A DNA stretch of 64,000 nt from the NCBI GenBank assembly GCA_036897485.1, contig JAYMTF010000030.1:1-64000 (forward strand). The letters run 5' to 3'. A model generated the notes under the pieces. The model did no database searches. It was given only the letters and a program-made list of their open reading frames with translations, and was not told the origin of the DNA. The position numbers and the translations under genes are program-made. This DNA comes from Pelargonium nanum. Lineage: Eukaryota > Streptophyta > Magnoliopsida > Geraniales > Geraniaceae. Every line of letters begins with the position of its first letter. Positions within the stretch are counted from its first letter, which is position 1. Below are positions 50,902-62,699 of the stretch, piece by piece.

Positions 50902-53900
50902 CCTGGGGACAAACTCCTATGATCCTTCGGATGTTTGACATTCCAGTGGGACTTCGAATGGAATATCCATAAATCAATCCTGTGAACAAGGCAACTAAAA
51001 ATGTTAATACAGGTCTTACAAAAACGAAAAACAATAGGAAAAGGATAGACAGACTATTACCATCACCGCCAGTCACTGGAGTAATGCCAGTCAAACAATT
51101 GATTGCTGTTGTTTTTCCAGCTCCATTGGGTCCAAGAAGACAAAATAATTGATCCTTTGCGAAGTTCACCCATAGGCCCTAGAGGTAGTTTGAAAATAAG
51201 CAAAGGTTATAATATTAAATAAATTTACTCGATATAATAGTCCATACCTGTGAAGCACATTAAATTTGTCATCTTAAGCATGCAACAACGTAGCACGATA
51301 ATTACAAAGATGGAAAAAGATTAATTCATCTTGATAATACCTAGAAGAATAAATGGGGAGATGTGTTCCTTAGTGTACCAAAAGCACACCTCCCCAAGTA
51401 AGCAGGACCAAATACTTAACAGTAGTAGGGTCCCTTGTAGCCAATGGTCATTCAAAATTGAATAATTCTAGTTATCAATTGAACTGAGATGTCCTTCATT
51501 AGTTGTATCATGCCCACATAACCAAGACCTTGCAAATGAAAGTCTGATACAACTACTGAGTAGGCCATTGGACAAATAAGGTAAATTACTAGGGTAATTT
51601 CCTAAAAATATATCCTAAGGAACCACAAAGAAATTGGTCGTGAACTAGTACTCATGTACTAGAAACCACAAGCAGCAAAAAAAGTTTTCTAGAAATTACA
51701 AAACTTTCGATATAATCATATTTACTTATCCTTTATTGCATTGTATAAGTAGGCAGAAGGGTCTGAACCTAACCCTCGCATAAATGGGTAGGTGAAGACC
51801 AACTCCATAGTCTAAGGAAACAGAAAAGAAAAGTAACTTAAATGAATATTGTTTATTGTTTACCTTAACAGCATGATAGGGTGCAGTTTTCTTGCATGTA
51901 CAACAACCACACTGTCTGGTTCCAGGATACGTCTTTGTAAGACCACGAATTTGAACTGCAACATTTGGATCAACTGTACCTTCCCTTGCTTGCTGTTGTA
52001 CAATATTTTCCTCTTCAAGAACATCTTCGTCATCTGGAACAATATGCTCCAGTGGTGGGAGTGATCTTATGCAACTACAGATACCACCCTCTGTAAAGAT
52101 GAAAGGAGAAATGTCAATCATATATAGCAGCCAAATAAACAAGGTAAGACAGTGCAAATTCAAATTCAAATACCTTCCACCTTGTTTCCACCTTTCCCAG
52201 TCCAATATCCAGGCTTCAAGAAGTAAAGTACTGGTTTTCTTACACCAGATGCATTTGGGATTATATTATCAAAGTATATAGCCAAAACAAACCACGCAAC
52301 AAATGTAGCCACGAGCCATATGAAGACATCATTCTGTGAGAACAAGAAAAATGTTAGTTGCCTGAGAAAATAAAAATTCCAATGACAACAATTCACCCTA
52401 TATCGAACAGAACAGAGAAAAAAAAAGGGATTCAAAATGATAGAGACAAGAAAGGAAGGTAAGGTAATTAATTTCTCAATAGAATATTTTCAGTATTAGC
52501 ATGACCAAATTCATGAATATGCATACAATTGTTATGACACACTCATCATCGTTTGGTGCACAGTATGTCCGTCTACTCCAGCTAATACCAGGATCTTGTG
52601 GAGTGGCAGTTGCCTGGGAAAGCACATCTACACCTTTAGCGAAAAGATTAGGTGGGAATAATGACCAGATGCGACGGTAAGTTTCGGAATAGGTTTTACT
52701 GTAAGGGAATCCAAATGATGTCACAAGCTGCAAGGAAAAATAGAAATGAGATTTATTGTCCAACAGATTTAACTGATACTTCAGTTCTAGCTATCTATCA
52801 TGGGAACATACCTGAGTCAGAAACCCAATAATGAATATGGAGAAGCCCACTGTTGTGGACGAAGAAGACTTGCTAATGAATGCTGACAGCATGAAGGCGA
52901 AGCCAATCTAGCATAAAAAAATTAGGGGGAAAAAGAAACATGTTGAGGGTTCATATATCTGGTTTAATTGTAAGTCAGAACCAGAGAACATAATGAACAA
53001 GCACAAACTGCAAAATAGGCCAGAAAGAAGTCAAGAAATAATCTTACCATGTTTAGCTGGAAAAGAAAGAAGAGAAGAAAAACAACAGCAAAACTGTTGT
53101 TCAAGAAAAAATCAAACTGAAACATCATTCCAAAGAGAACTATGAAGAGTGATGAAATAAGCGTGATAATTCCCTCCCATGTGAGCCATGATAGCCAGTA
53201 GGTAGATTCATAGAGACCCATCATAGTCATTGCCTGTGGAAATATAGGAAAACAAATGCAGACATGAATAGTTCTGCCTAAAGATGGAAATGACAGTCCT
53301 ACTTCAACAGCAGATTGCAGAAAGTTAATACCTGTCGAAGTTTGAGCTCTTTCTCTGTGACCAATGAACTGATTTGAAACACAAAGCCAAACATGGCAAT
53401 CGCAAGGAAAAAGGTTGGTCCTATTGACTGCACAGCAGAAAAGAGTTCCAATGCAGGGTGTGCAAATTCCTTGAACCCTACAACCCAGCTGAAATTTGGA
53501 TCTAGCATGCACAGTTAATAAAAAAGATGGCATATTGTCAATGTAATGCTGAATTGGAGTAGCCGCTCTGGTCGTGATAGAAAAGTCTTCAGAAAATGCT
53601 TAAAGAATAAATCAACATTATTACCTCCAATGAGAGACCTGGCAATTTCGCGCTCTGCAGCAATCTGCAGTGGAATTTGAAATTTCATTGTCGGATCTTC
53701 AAAACGGCCTCGCTTAGCAATTGGGGTAGAATTGGTCTGAATGCCATAGCTAATAACAGTAGCATTTTTTTCTACAAAATGCAAAGCTCCTGAACACTGC
53801 ATCGGATTATTAAAAAGCCACGCGTCTACATCATCCTTGGTTCTAAATGATTTAACCTGTACCAAGGAGAGGGAGAAATTTGCAATCAGACACTTGAACT

Positions 53901-55415
53901 TTTCTTGTTTCATAATTACCATTTAGGCTATGTTTGGATCCTGGTAAAGTTGAGCTTCCTAAACTGTTACTTGGCCCATTTTGTTCAACTTTCTCAGGAT
54001 CCAAACAGAGCATTAATGAAGATCATAAATAGGAGGGAACAAGAATCCATGAAGAGACTTTTGGGGGAAATTGCCCTCACTAATATTTTTTTGTTGAAAA
54101 TTTACCTTTATTTTTTCATATATTGTCCCTACTCTTTTTTAAATTTACCCCCATAAGTAATTTAATTTTTTTTAATTGTGCCCCAGTTCATTTAATTGTT
54201 TATTTGAATTACCCATTAATTTCTACAAATATTAGGCTTAATTCAAACTAATAACTAGGCTTTCTATTATGATCCCAACAGGCCTTAAGCTTTCTAATTC
54301 TAGATATTGAACAATGAATAGTTTTGAACATTTATTTCATATTATTTGTATATGTTGAAAATAAGTGTAAGAGATACTACAGTTCATAAGAGTTGTATAT
54401 TTACAATTCACAAAAGTACATATTGTAAAGAGAAAAATGAATATGAGTCGTGATTTTTGTTCCTGCTAAAGTTACCAATGAAATATCTCAAAAAAAAAAA
54501 AAAAAGTTACCCATGAAATCATCCTTACAATAAATTTTCACCCGAACCCACCTTAAAAAACTATTGACTTAATCTCATTACTCCCTATTTTAAATTAATT
54601 ATTATTTCATTTATGCATAAATTTTATTTATAAAATTAGCAAATGTAATATAATTTTCAAATTAATTAAAACGGTTATAATCCACTTTATTACGAGGAAA
54701 GAGGAAAAAACATACGAGGAAATAGCATATTTTAATCTCAAATATGGCCTTCTAAAAAATAATTCAACAAATGTAATAATTGTAATTTAACAACGTATCA
54801 TTTTCCTAGGATTTCAATTAAAATGGGTAAATGAACTCATCCATCTAAACATGAACTAGGCTGAATGAATCTAGGAGGTAGGTTATACTGTAACAAATAC
54901 TACAAAATGTTCAACCTGTTGATATTTACTAGAAATTAGCAACAAAAAAAAGAGGCATTTCATATTATAAATAATTTTTTAAAAAAAAAAAATCCATTTC
55001 TAGTGTTGCAATTAGTAACTGACATGAATGGAGTAAATTTGCAGACCTTACTCGGCGGAATCGGCCTGTCGGGATTGTTGACCATAATGGCGCTAGCAAT
55101 CCGCTGGAGCCGAGCGCTGTCGTTTCCGCTCCAGACGAAGTCAAAGCAGGGAAGCCTCGCATAGAACTTGTCCTCGCAGGCCGGGATCGGCGGCGCCACC
55201 AGCGAATCCGGATCCCTAACGCTCTTGTAGGCGGTGGTGGAGGCGTAGCGAGCCTGAATAGCCTCCTGGATGCAGAAAATGAGGAAGATGAAGAAGAGGG
55301 ACGAGAAGAGCTGTATAAACGACGCCGTCTTGTTCCGCCATGAAAGCAGCAGGTTCTTCTTCAACAGAGCCACATATTGCTGCTTCGCGAGACCAAAACC
55401 TCTCTGCAAATCCAT
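48616..55415 (-). CDS. ABCA2: ABC transporter A family member 2, half-size transporter
   Basis: Sixteen exons encode 986 aa: 55415-55047, 53856-53625, 53501-53332, 53233-53048, 52907-52812, 52727-52527, 52333-52174, 52090-51864, 51178-51061, 50979-50903, 50736-50647, 50411-50268, 50192-49845, 49759-49679, 49173-48997, 48900-48616. Phase closes throughout, and the length equals plant ABCA2. One membrane domain comes first: a helix near residue 30, a large loop, then five or six helices at about 230-460. One nucleotide-binding domain follows: Walker A GPNGAGKTT, signature YSGGMKRRLS, Walker B KLVILDEP and H-loop LTTHSMEEAD. ABCA proteins are thought to move lipids. The substrate of plant ABCA2 is not established. 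Intron 1 (1.2 kb) contains a MITE. A head-to-head ABCA gene lies 7.3 kb upstream. Confidence 0.96.
50844..50899. repeat. Compound (GT)n(GA)n microsatellite at an ABCA2 splice site
   Basis: About 12 GT and 14 GA units end three bases from the donor of the intron after exon 10. In the transcript the intron therefore begins GTATT followed by a long CU then CA run. Confidence 0.9.
53930..54015. mobile_element. Tourist-like MITE in ABCA2 intron 1
   Basis: GGCTATGTTTGGATCCTG at the left is mirrored by CAGGATCCAAACAGAGC at the right. The arms extend inwards (AAAGTTGA / TCAACTTT). The element is about 85 bp and is bounded by TTA-like triplets, in keeping with PIF/Harbinger-type MITEs. Confidence 0.55.
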
Positions 55416-55560
55416 CGCAGATTCTTCTCCAGAGACTGAAGATCACACAGAGACCACTGTTAAAAAGGCGCGGGTTTTGGTAGTGATAGATAGGAGATGG
55501 TGGGTATGGAATTGGGCTTGATTTTCCGCGGAATCACGATTCTGCCATCGGCTCGGCTTT

Positions 55561-56052
55561 GGTTTGAAATGTAATGTGTTTTGGAAAATAAATATCTAAA
55601 ATTAGAAGGTTCGTATTCCTATTAGACTAGGAAATTGTACCAAAACTACATATACGCGTGAATGATGAAAGCAATAAAGACTGTTTTTTTATTTGGTTTG
55701 TTTGTGTTCATACACGTTTTTAATAAAAATGGCAGTTTCTGTGTACTTTTAAATGACATCAGTTAAAGATTGATACCCATTTTATTTTGATTCTGATGAT
55801 TTAAATGGTTTGAAATGTAATGTATTTTGAAAAATAAATATCTAAATTTAGAAGGTCCGTATTTGTGTTAGTGTAGGAAATTGTACCAAAATTAAATTAA
55901 CGCGTCAATGATGAAAGCCAATAAAAATTGTTTCTTTATTGATTTGTTTGTGTTCATGCACGTTTTTAATAAAAATGGCATTTTCTATGTATTTTTAAAT
56001 GATATCAGTTAAAGATTGCTACTCATTTTATTTTGATTCTGACGATCTAAAT
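55561..56052. repeat. 246-bp tandem duplication upstream of ABCA2
   Basis: GGTTTGAAATGTAATGTG at 55561 is repeated as GGTTTGAAATGTAATGTA at 55807, and the two copies stay alignable to their ends with scattered substitutions and few indels. Copy 1 begins about 145 bases upstream of the ABCA2 start codon. Confidence 0.85.
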
Positions 56053-56339
56053 TGAGTTGCACTCTTATCCAATTGTCTACTTACACTATTGTTTATTGCT
56101 TTTTTATTTTAGTAAATTTTCGTGAAATAATTTAAAAATAGGTGAGGATACGTCATGTACCAAGCACATAAGTTATTTTGGAAAGAAAAAAATAATTGAA
56201 ATCATAGTTTTCACACGTCTAATGCAACTTCTTTCCCTTTTCTTTTTTCTTTTTTAGTATCCTTCTTTAGAAGCAAATCTTTAATTTTTTTATTTTATTC
56301 AACTCAAAACACCATTCAACTTTACTGAATAAAATCATC

Positions 56340-56620
56340 GGCTAACAATGATAGATTAAAGAAGGGGGTTGTCCACCAACCCAAATCTCACGGCCTGACA
56401 TAAAAGACGAGGATCTAGCTAATGCATGAGCCACTTGATCTGCAGACTTCTTAGCGAAAGCTAAAGACACGTTCACCAAACCTTAACCAATATTTGGATG
56501 TCGCCCACAACCAAACTAAAGACATTGATATCACCATTCCTCGCCACTCCAACCTTCCACCCCCATGAACGCGCCCGTCTGGTCACAAACCACCCATTCG
56601 GCGCCCAAGACACCCAACTG
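56340..56620 (-). mobile_element. LINE (L1-type) RNase H-like fragment
   Basis: Minus-strand translation gives WVVCDQTGAFMGVEGW and later SADQVAHALARSSSFMSG, followed by WVGGQPPSLI. These are hallmarks of the C-terminal RNase H-like domain of plant LINEs. Only this end is present, with frame changes and internal stop codons, so it is a dead fragment. Confidence 0.65.
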
Positions 56621-59600
56621 CAGTACTTTCACTGCCCCATTAATTTGAGCCGAACACACGACGATTTGCTCTAACCTCCCCCAAAAGCCGGGATCACAAA
56701 ACCCAAAATCCCTGGGACCCACGGATCCAAGAAACTCTATTGAGTTCCTAACTCCCACCGTCTATAGCACCCCTTCAAAAGCAGGTCCCTAGCAGCCTAA
56801 ATTCTCCTCCAAAAATAACTTGGACTTGAGTCCAACGAAAACTCTTGATAAAGAAGATTTTAGATAGTATTTACCTTCATGTATTCTCAACTCATTATTT
56901 TACTTGCTTTGTTTAAATTACTTGTTTTTAGTTCATAAACCATGGAAACATTTATTTTTAGTTCAAAACTATAGGACGAGAATGCTTCAATAATTGATTT
57001 TTCCTTTTCTGCGTTTCGACATCTCTTACTTATATGTTTTCACTATTTGATTGCACAAGTCTCATGCCTTCATTGGATGAGAGTTGTTGGGACCGAATCA
57101 AGTTTGGGCTCGGTCTTGGACTGAGTCAGACTCTTGACTCACTCGAGTTAACCCCCTAACTCGGCCCACTTGGTTGAGTTGAGCCTTTGACTCGGATGAG
57201 GCCTCACAATCTAAATATGGTACGGATGAAGGGCGATGCAACCGAATAATGTGGCAAGCTCGGAATGGGCGAGACTTGGAGCGTGCCTAATGGCATATCT
57301 ATTTGGGCGAGTGGGAGAGTGTGAGGCAAACGCGCCACATGTGGTGAGGAATATGTTGCTATCATTGCTTCATTTCCGTGTATTCTTAGGTGTCATGGCC
57401 TTTTAGGACACATCCTTAATTCGATTTGACCTCTATTTTGACTATTCTTTTCGAGTTAATTTCTTGACGTGACAAACGAATTGAAACTTTTTAAGAGAAT
57501 TTAATTTCATCTTCAATCCGAGTCTAATCCAAAGAGCATGGGTCATGATTTTCAACTCCAAAATTGTTACATACTTAAGCGTGCTTTGTATACACGTGTC
57601 AACTCCGTCGTAGGTAGTTTATTTATAAAATTGAGTCTACTCTTTATTGGGCGGCTTCATAGATTTTTGCTTTCAGGTGTTAGTTCCTTGCAGTTTCATG
57701 CTTGTCTTGTTCACCAAGGAATCAAACATTTTTGCTTTGAATTCAACGGGCGAGCAAGAATAGTATAATTGATCCATATCTGACCTTTCTCTTTCATACT
57801 CTACAGAGATACTCAACACATTATTATATGCTCCTTCGATTATGGGTCTTACAATTAAATTCAATTCAATTCCTATTACATTGACCTCGGCATTTTTAAA
57901 TTACAATTTGATAAATTTAAATAATGAGTTATGGATTATTAGAAAGTATCAAAGAAATTTCACTTCCACAATTATATTAGCTATTTTATTTTGTGTTATT
58001 GTATGAACTTTAGTAACCACTTCAACACAATTATTGTAATTGTTTAATCTTGATGAGACAATATGTGAGATTTAAAATGATCTTTTTAGCAATAATGAAA
58101 TATACAAGATTAAATAGTCACAAATCGTTCTAAGGTAAATGGAGGTCTCGATATTTGTCAAATTTAACTCGCAAACCTTTGCAAGCTACAAATTGATATG
58201 GCAAGCTTTTGTGCCTTGAAAAATTCAGAATTTCGGTCGGTTGTCAGCTCATAACTGCATTCTGACCTTCTGCTCTCTTGAAAGTCGGAGTGTTCGTATC
58301 CCCATCTCGAGTTGTTGGTACAAATTTTGCAATCTTCATTTCGAGGATTGCTCTCTCCTTCTTCCTCCGCTATTCATGAACATCTCAAGTGTGGTCGTTT
58401 CTCTTTTCTTGGTGGTTTGTAAGCCTTGCTCTTCCCTTTTGATGCCCGTTATTGCTCGTGCAATAATGAGCTTCCATCTTATCTGGATCAAAACACTTGC
58501 ACCGAGTATGGTGCGCGCTGTGTCCAATCTCCCTTTGGCATATTTGACTTGCCCGAAACAAACACCAGTCTTCCAAAATAAGTTGGAATCACCAAAATAA
58601 GCTTTTTTCAAAATCCGAAACTCATTATTTAGTCTTCTTTATGCTTTTTTCCCATCTTCCGGCGGTTGCTCAGGGTTCGATTTATGGTGCTCCGACCCGG
58701 TTATTTTTTTTATCTTATTCATGCAATTTACTTTTGACCTTATATTTTTCTTTTCCTTCAAGCAGTTTAATAAAAGTACCGCTTGCTAATAAAAAAACCT
58801 CGCAACACACATAATTTTAATATCATAAAACATATTAAGACCCAAATTTATAAGGTCAATCTTATTAATAAATTTTGACTTGTACATTTAATTACATTAC
58901 ACGTAACTTACTTTTCTTATATTTTCAAATGTAAGACTTTTTCATGAGATCCTAACGTTCAACAATTTTTAGAATTTAATCCTACATGTATCTCTAAAAT
59001 AAAAAATAAAATAAAAAAGAATTGCAATGTCAAAATATCCAACATATTTTATAAGAATTTAATTAATATTTTGAAGCTTTGTCATCTGTTTTATCTTCTA
59101 ATATCTTATTGTGGGAGTAGAAAGTTAATATATAATAACATTACGGTGACTTGCATGACAAGGAAGAAGCTCACAGATTAGCCAATCCTAAACAGCAGCT
59201 TGTCCATCACAAATATTTACCAATATGTATCAAGTGTTAAATATATTATTCTTTTATGTCCAGATCTTAATTAAATTTAGTAATCACATATAAAATTATT
59301 TTCTTACTACGCGTTTTTTGAACAAATTGTAGCGACAAGGAAACAATTTACTTGATGTAGACAAAATAATATATTATTTTCTAAACATTCTTAAGTTAAA
59401 GAAGTTGAGTTTTATTGTATTTGTTTCGATGGAGTAGTTGATTTAATCTTCTAGGTGAGACAACATTTTAACTTGTGCACATGTGCATAATGCAAATACA
59501 AACACACAATTGAAAAGAATAGATAAATATGTTTGAGACTAAAAAAAAATTGTTATATTAATTTTATATTTTGTTTTTACTCCTTTGGTGGAGGTTACGG

Positions 59601-59962
59601 TTTGTCTTTCCTTATTAGAAGTTTTGTAATCTATTTCCTTGCTGAAAGTTGTTTAGTGGCGGATTCTGATACAATTCAAGTCTTAGAAAATTGAGAAGGA
59701 TAACATTGTTTATCATTTTATTGTGGTTGATATTTTGAATATTGCCCAGCAGTTTGCAAGTATAAATTTTTTTTTTGTTAGTAGGTCTGCGAATTAGGTG
59801 ATTTATGTTTCGGCTAGGTTGTCGCATTCTGTGTTAGGCTTGCAGGGGTAGATAGACTTACAGACTCCTTCCGTGAGATTTCAAAATTGAAATGTTTGAT
59901 TTATATTTAATAATATGAGTTGCTGTAAAAAAAAAATGCCTAAATATATTTTTTAAAAATTA

Positions 59963-60174
59963 TACTCCCTCCGTCTCAAATGAGTGTCACATTTTTTTTT
60001 TCGATGACATTCATTTAGAAAGTTAGTTATGCATGAATTGTCAATAATATCCTTATAATAAGTTGATTAATATACTTCACACATAATCAAGTGATTAATA
60101 CAAGAGTAAATATAACACACGAACTAACATTTCCTTAATTTTGAAAAAAATAATTATTTTTAGAGGGATGGAGT
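59963..60174. mobile_element. Degenerate Stowaway MITE
   Basis: The left end TACTCCCTCCGTCTCAAATG is the classical Stowaway terminus after TA. The right end AGAGGGATGGAG is a degraded inverted copy. The size of about 210 bp and the AT-rich core fit Tc1/mariner-type MITEs. Confidence 0.7.
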
Positions 60175-60240
60175 TGTTGAAAATATTAGTTTTGGATCAC
60201 AAGCATGATCCATCGTTTAACTTTCATTTTTCATATTTAA

Positions 60241-60532
60241 AAGTAAAATATTCAATTTGGTCCTTGATTTTTTGTATTTTGACAAATTTGGCCCCTCAAT
60301 TTTTTATTATTCAAAATGGTCATTGAATTATGTAATATTGACTCAAAATAGTCATTGTCCTTAAAGTTTATATCAAAATTAAGGAACCAAACTGAGTTAA
60401 TATTTAAAATTTCAAGGACTATTTTGGGTTTAAAAAAAGTTAAAAAATTAAATTTGATCGAAACACTAAAATTTAGAGACCTAATAGAATCAAAACACGA
60501 AGATTCACCGACCAAATTAGACTTTTTTACTT
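60241..60532. mobile_element. MULE-like MITE, relative of the one at 29.2 kb
   Basis: AAGTAAAATATTCAATTTGG at the left is mirrored by GACCAAATTAGACTTTTTTA near the right end. Internal TTTTGACAAATTTGGCCCC and AATAGTCATTG words are arranged as in the 29.2-kb copy. About 292 bp and non-coding. Confidence 0.55.
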
Positions 60533-62520
60533 ATTATATATGTGGACTATAGATTGTAGTTGAATTCAAAATAGGTCATTTTCGATGTGTCTTCCAAGAA
60601 ATTGCAAAATACAATTGTGGGAAGGAGTATCGATTATTTTATGTGATGAATGTTTTGGGAAGTTCAGTTTCGTGTCAGCAATCATAAATGTTTGGCACTA
60701 TATTCAACTTCGTATCATTTGACAATTTGGGTCTTATGAATGGTAGGAGTCATTTGCTTTAATTAATGAACAACAATGATATCATATAATAAATAAACAA
60801 TTAACTTCATTATAATTTTACACAAAGAAGAAGACACGATCCCACCAAAACCAATCCGAACAAGTTCCTGTAAAATGGAAAGGTCATTTTCACCCCTATT
60901 TTTTTTGTTAATTATTATTAGGAATAATTCGCAATTATTTTTTTGGTTACGTCTACAAACAGATAACAATCCGATTTAAAAATCCACGACACGTAGTTTT
61001 GATAAAGTATTTGTCCACGACACTTAGCTACTTTAAATTTTAAAATTCAAATTTTGTTCTATGAAAAGACTATTATATCCTTAATTTAATCTTAAATTTT
61101 CAAATAATGGTACCTATTTAAATTTGTAAAGAAAAACCAATAGTCTTTGACATACTATAATTTTTAACATGTGATTCATATATATGTTTTGTAATTTATA
61201 AGAGAGAACAAGAAGATTATATCATATGTTATTTTAACTCCAAATTTAGAATATTATATTATTTTATTTTCATAAGGTTTTGATTGTAATTGATTGCATT
61301 ATTTCTTATTTGAAATGAATGGAGAATTTATTTTTATTTTTTGAAAGAGAGAGAGGGGTTAATTGAATAATATTGTTACATGGTAGTAAGTGATTTCAAT
61401 TTTCTCTCTCTAAATAATCTAAATTTTTCTTGAAGTATAACTATAACATGTAAAAAAAATAGCAAATTTTTAACATAATAATCTTTCTTTTGTCTTATTT
61501 TAAGTGTCAACTTGATTGGGGAAAAAAATTGTCAACTATATGAATAATAAAGCGTATCTTAATTTTCAATAGTCTATTATTTTGTCTTTCGTCAACATGT
61601 GAAACTAATCTACTCTACGTGGGTTATAGGCAAATCATGCATATGAATTCAACTTGGAAGATCCGTTAGAAAAATGCTTAAGCTCTCGTTGCCACATTTG
61701 TGATAATACAAATCAACAAGAATGTATGAGTTTTTATTATCAGTTTTCACGTGACATTGTAAATCTACACGTATATATTCGGAACAACAATATAATATGT
61801 TATAATATAAAATTTAATAATAAAAATTAAAAATTAAAAATTAGTCACATGAATTTAACGTAACTCTTTTTTTTGAAAGTATTTGTAACTTCAAAAACCT
61901 AATTTTACTTGTCGCATCAACATATATCCACTAGTAAAATAAATTGTTAAAGTAGGTTGCTTCCTTCTTATTAAATCTCAAGCATAAGTGCACAACACTC
62001 AATGCATTTTTTCTTGAGCCCACCAGGCATATGTTCACTCATACATTATCATATAACAAGAAAAATATACTAACACATTTAAGACATTTTAAAAATGCAC
62101 CTTAATCGTATAAATTCTCATATCATACTTTTCACTTCAATTATACAAATTATAAGTGTTCATATGGACATGTAGTCGACTTGTACAATTTGTCAAAGTT
62201 CGAATATAAGAAGTGCATATATTTCATCGATCCATCCTTAAATATACATTTTATTGTTTCTATAAAAATAAGAATAAATTATTTGTATGTAACTTATACC
62301 ATTGTAACGAAATTATCAAAAAGCGGAGGGTGTAGCTTTTGCAACATAAAATTAGTAAAAATATTAAGGTGGAAAGCAGTGGAGGGCAGTGTGGTCAATA
62401 AAAGAATTGTAGTAAGCTGAGAGCAGCTCCCTTCAGCTCCGAAAATAAAAGGAAAAAGTATGGGCATTTGGGTCATTTCACAAGATTCAGTTGACCCAAG
62501 AAGTTGGTTGATTTATATCA

Positions 62521-62699
62521 TAACGGTGTGAAGCTGTGAGTTCATTTCCAGAAGCAGCAGAGAGAAGAGAGAGCAGAGCCGCAGAAACCGGAATTCATAT
62601 CCAATCTCCACATAGATTCAAATAATTTGAGCGAAAATTTGGAATTCCGGTTACTGGTCGCAACGATTCAACGGTTAAATTTCTCCTTCAGGTACAAAA
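62521..62699 (+). promoter_or_regulatory. Leader and core promoter of the second ABCA gene
   Basis: A TATA-like TTTATATCATAA lies near 62510, followed by a GA-rich leader (GCAGAGAGAAGAGAGAGC at about 62557). No ATG-initiated upstream ORF of note. Confidence 0.4.

Larger units (their letters stand above)
55416..62520. other. Head-to-head spacer between two ABCA genes
   Basis: A 7.1-kb AT-rich region. It contains the ABCA2 leader, a 246-bp tandem duplication, a LINE RNase H scrap, a Stowaway MITE, a MULE-like MITE and the promoter of the second ABCA gene. The parts at 56700-59950 and 60600-62450 hold no gene or repeat I can support. Short minus-strand frames at about 57673-57864 and 58336-58611 could be decayed gene pieces of unknown family. 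Confidence 0.5.

Noticed and set aside
54590-54620. Second Stowaway element (ACTCCCTATTTTAAATTAATT)
   Set aside because: Only one end-like word and no inverted partner in the intron.
58650-58710. GGGTTCGATTT as a Pol III B box
   Set aside because: No A box at a suitable distance and no tRNA-like fold.
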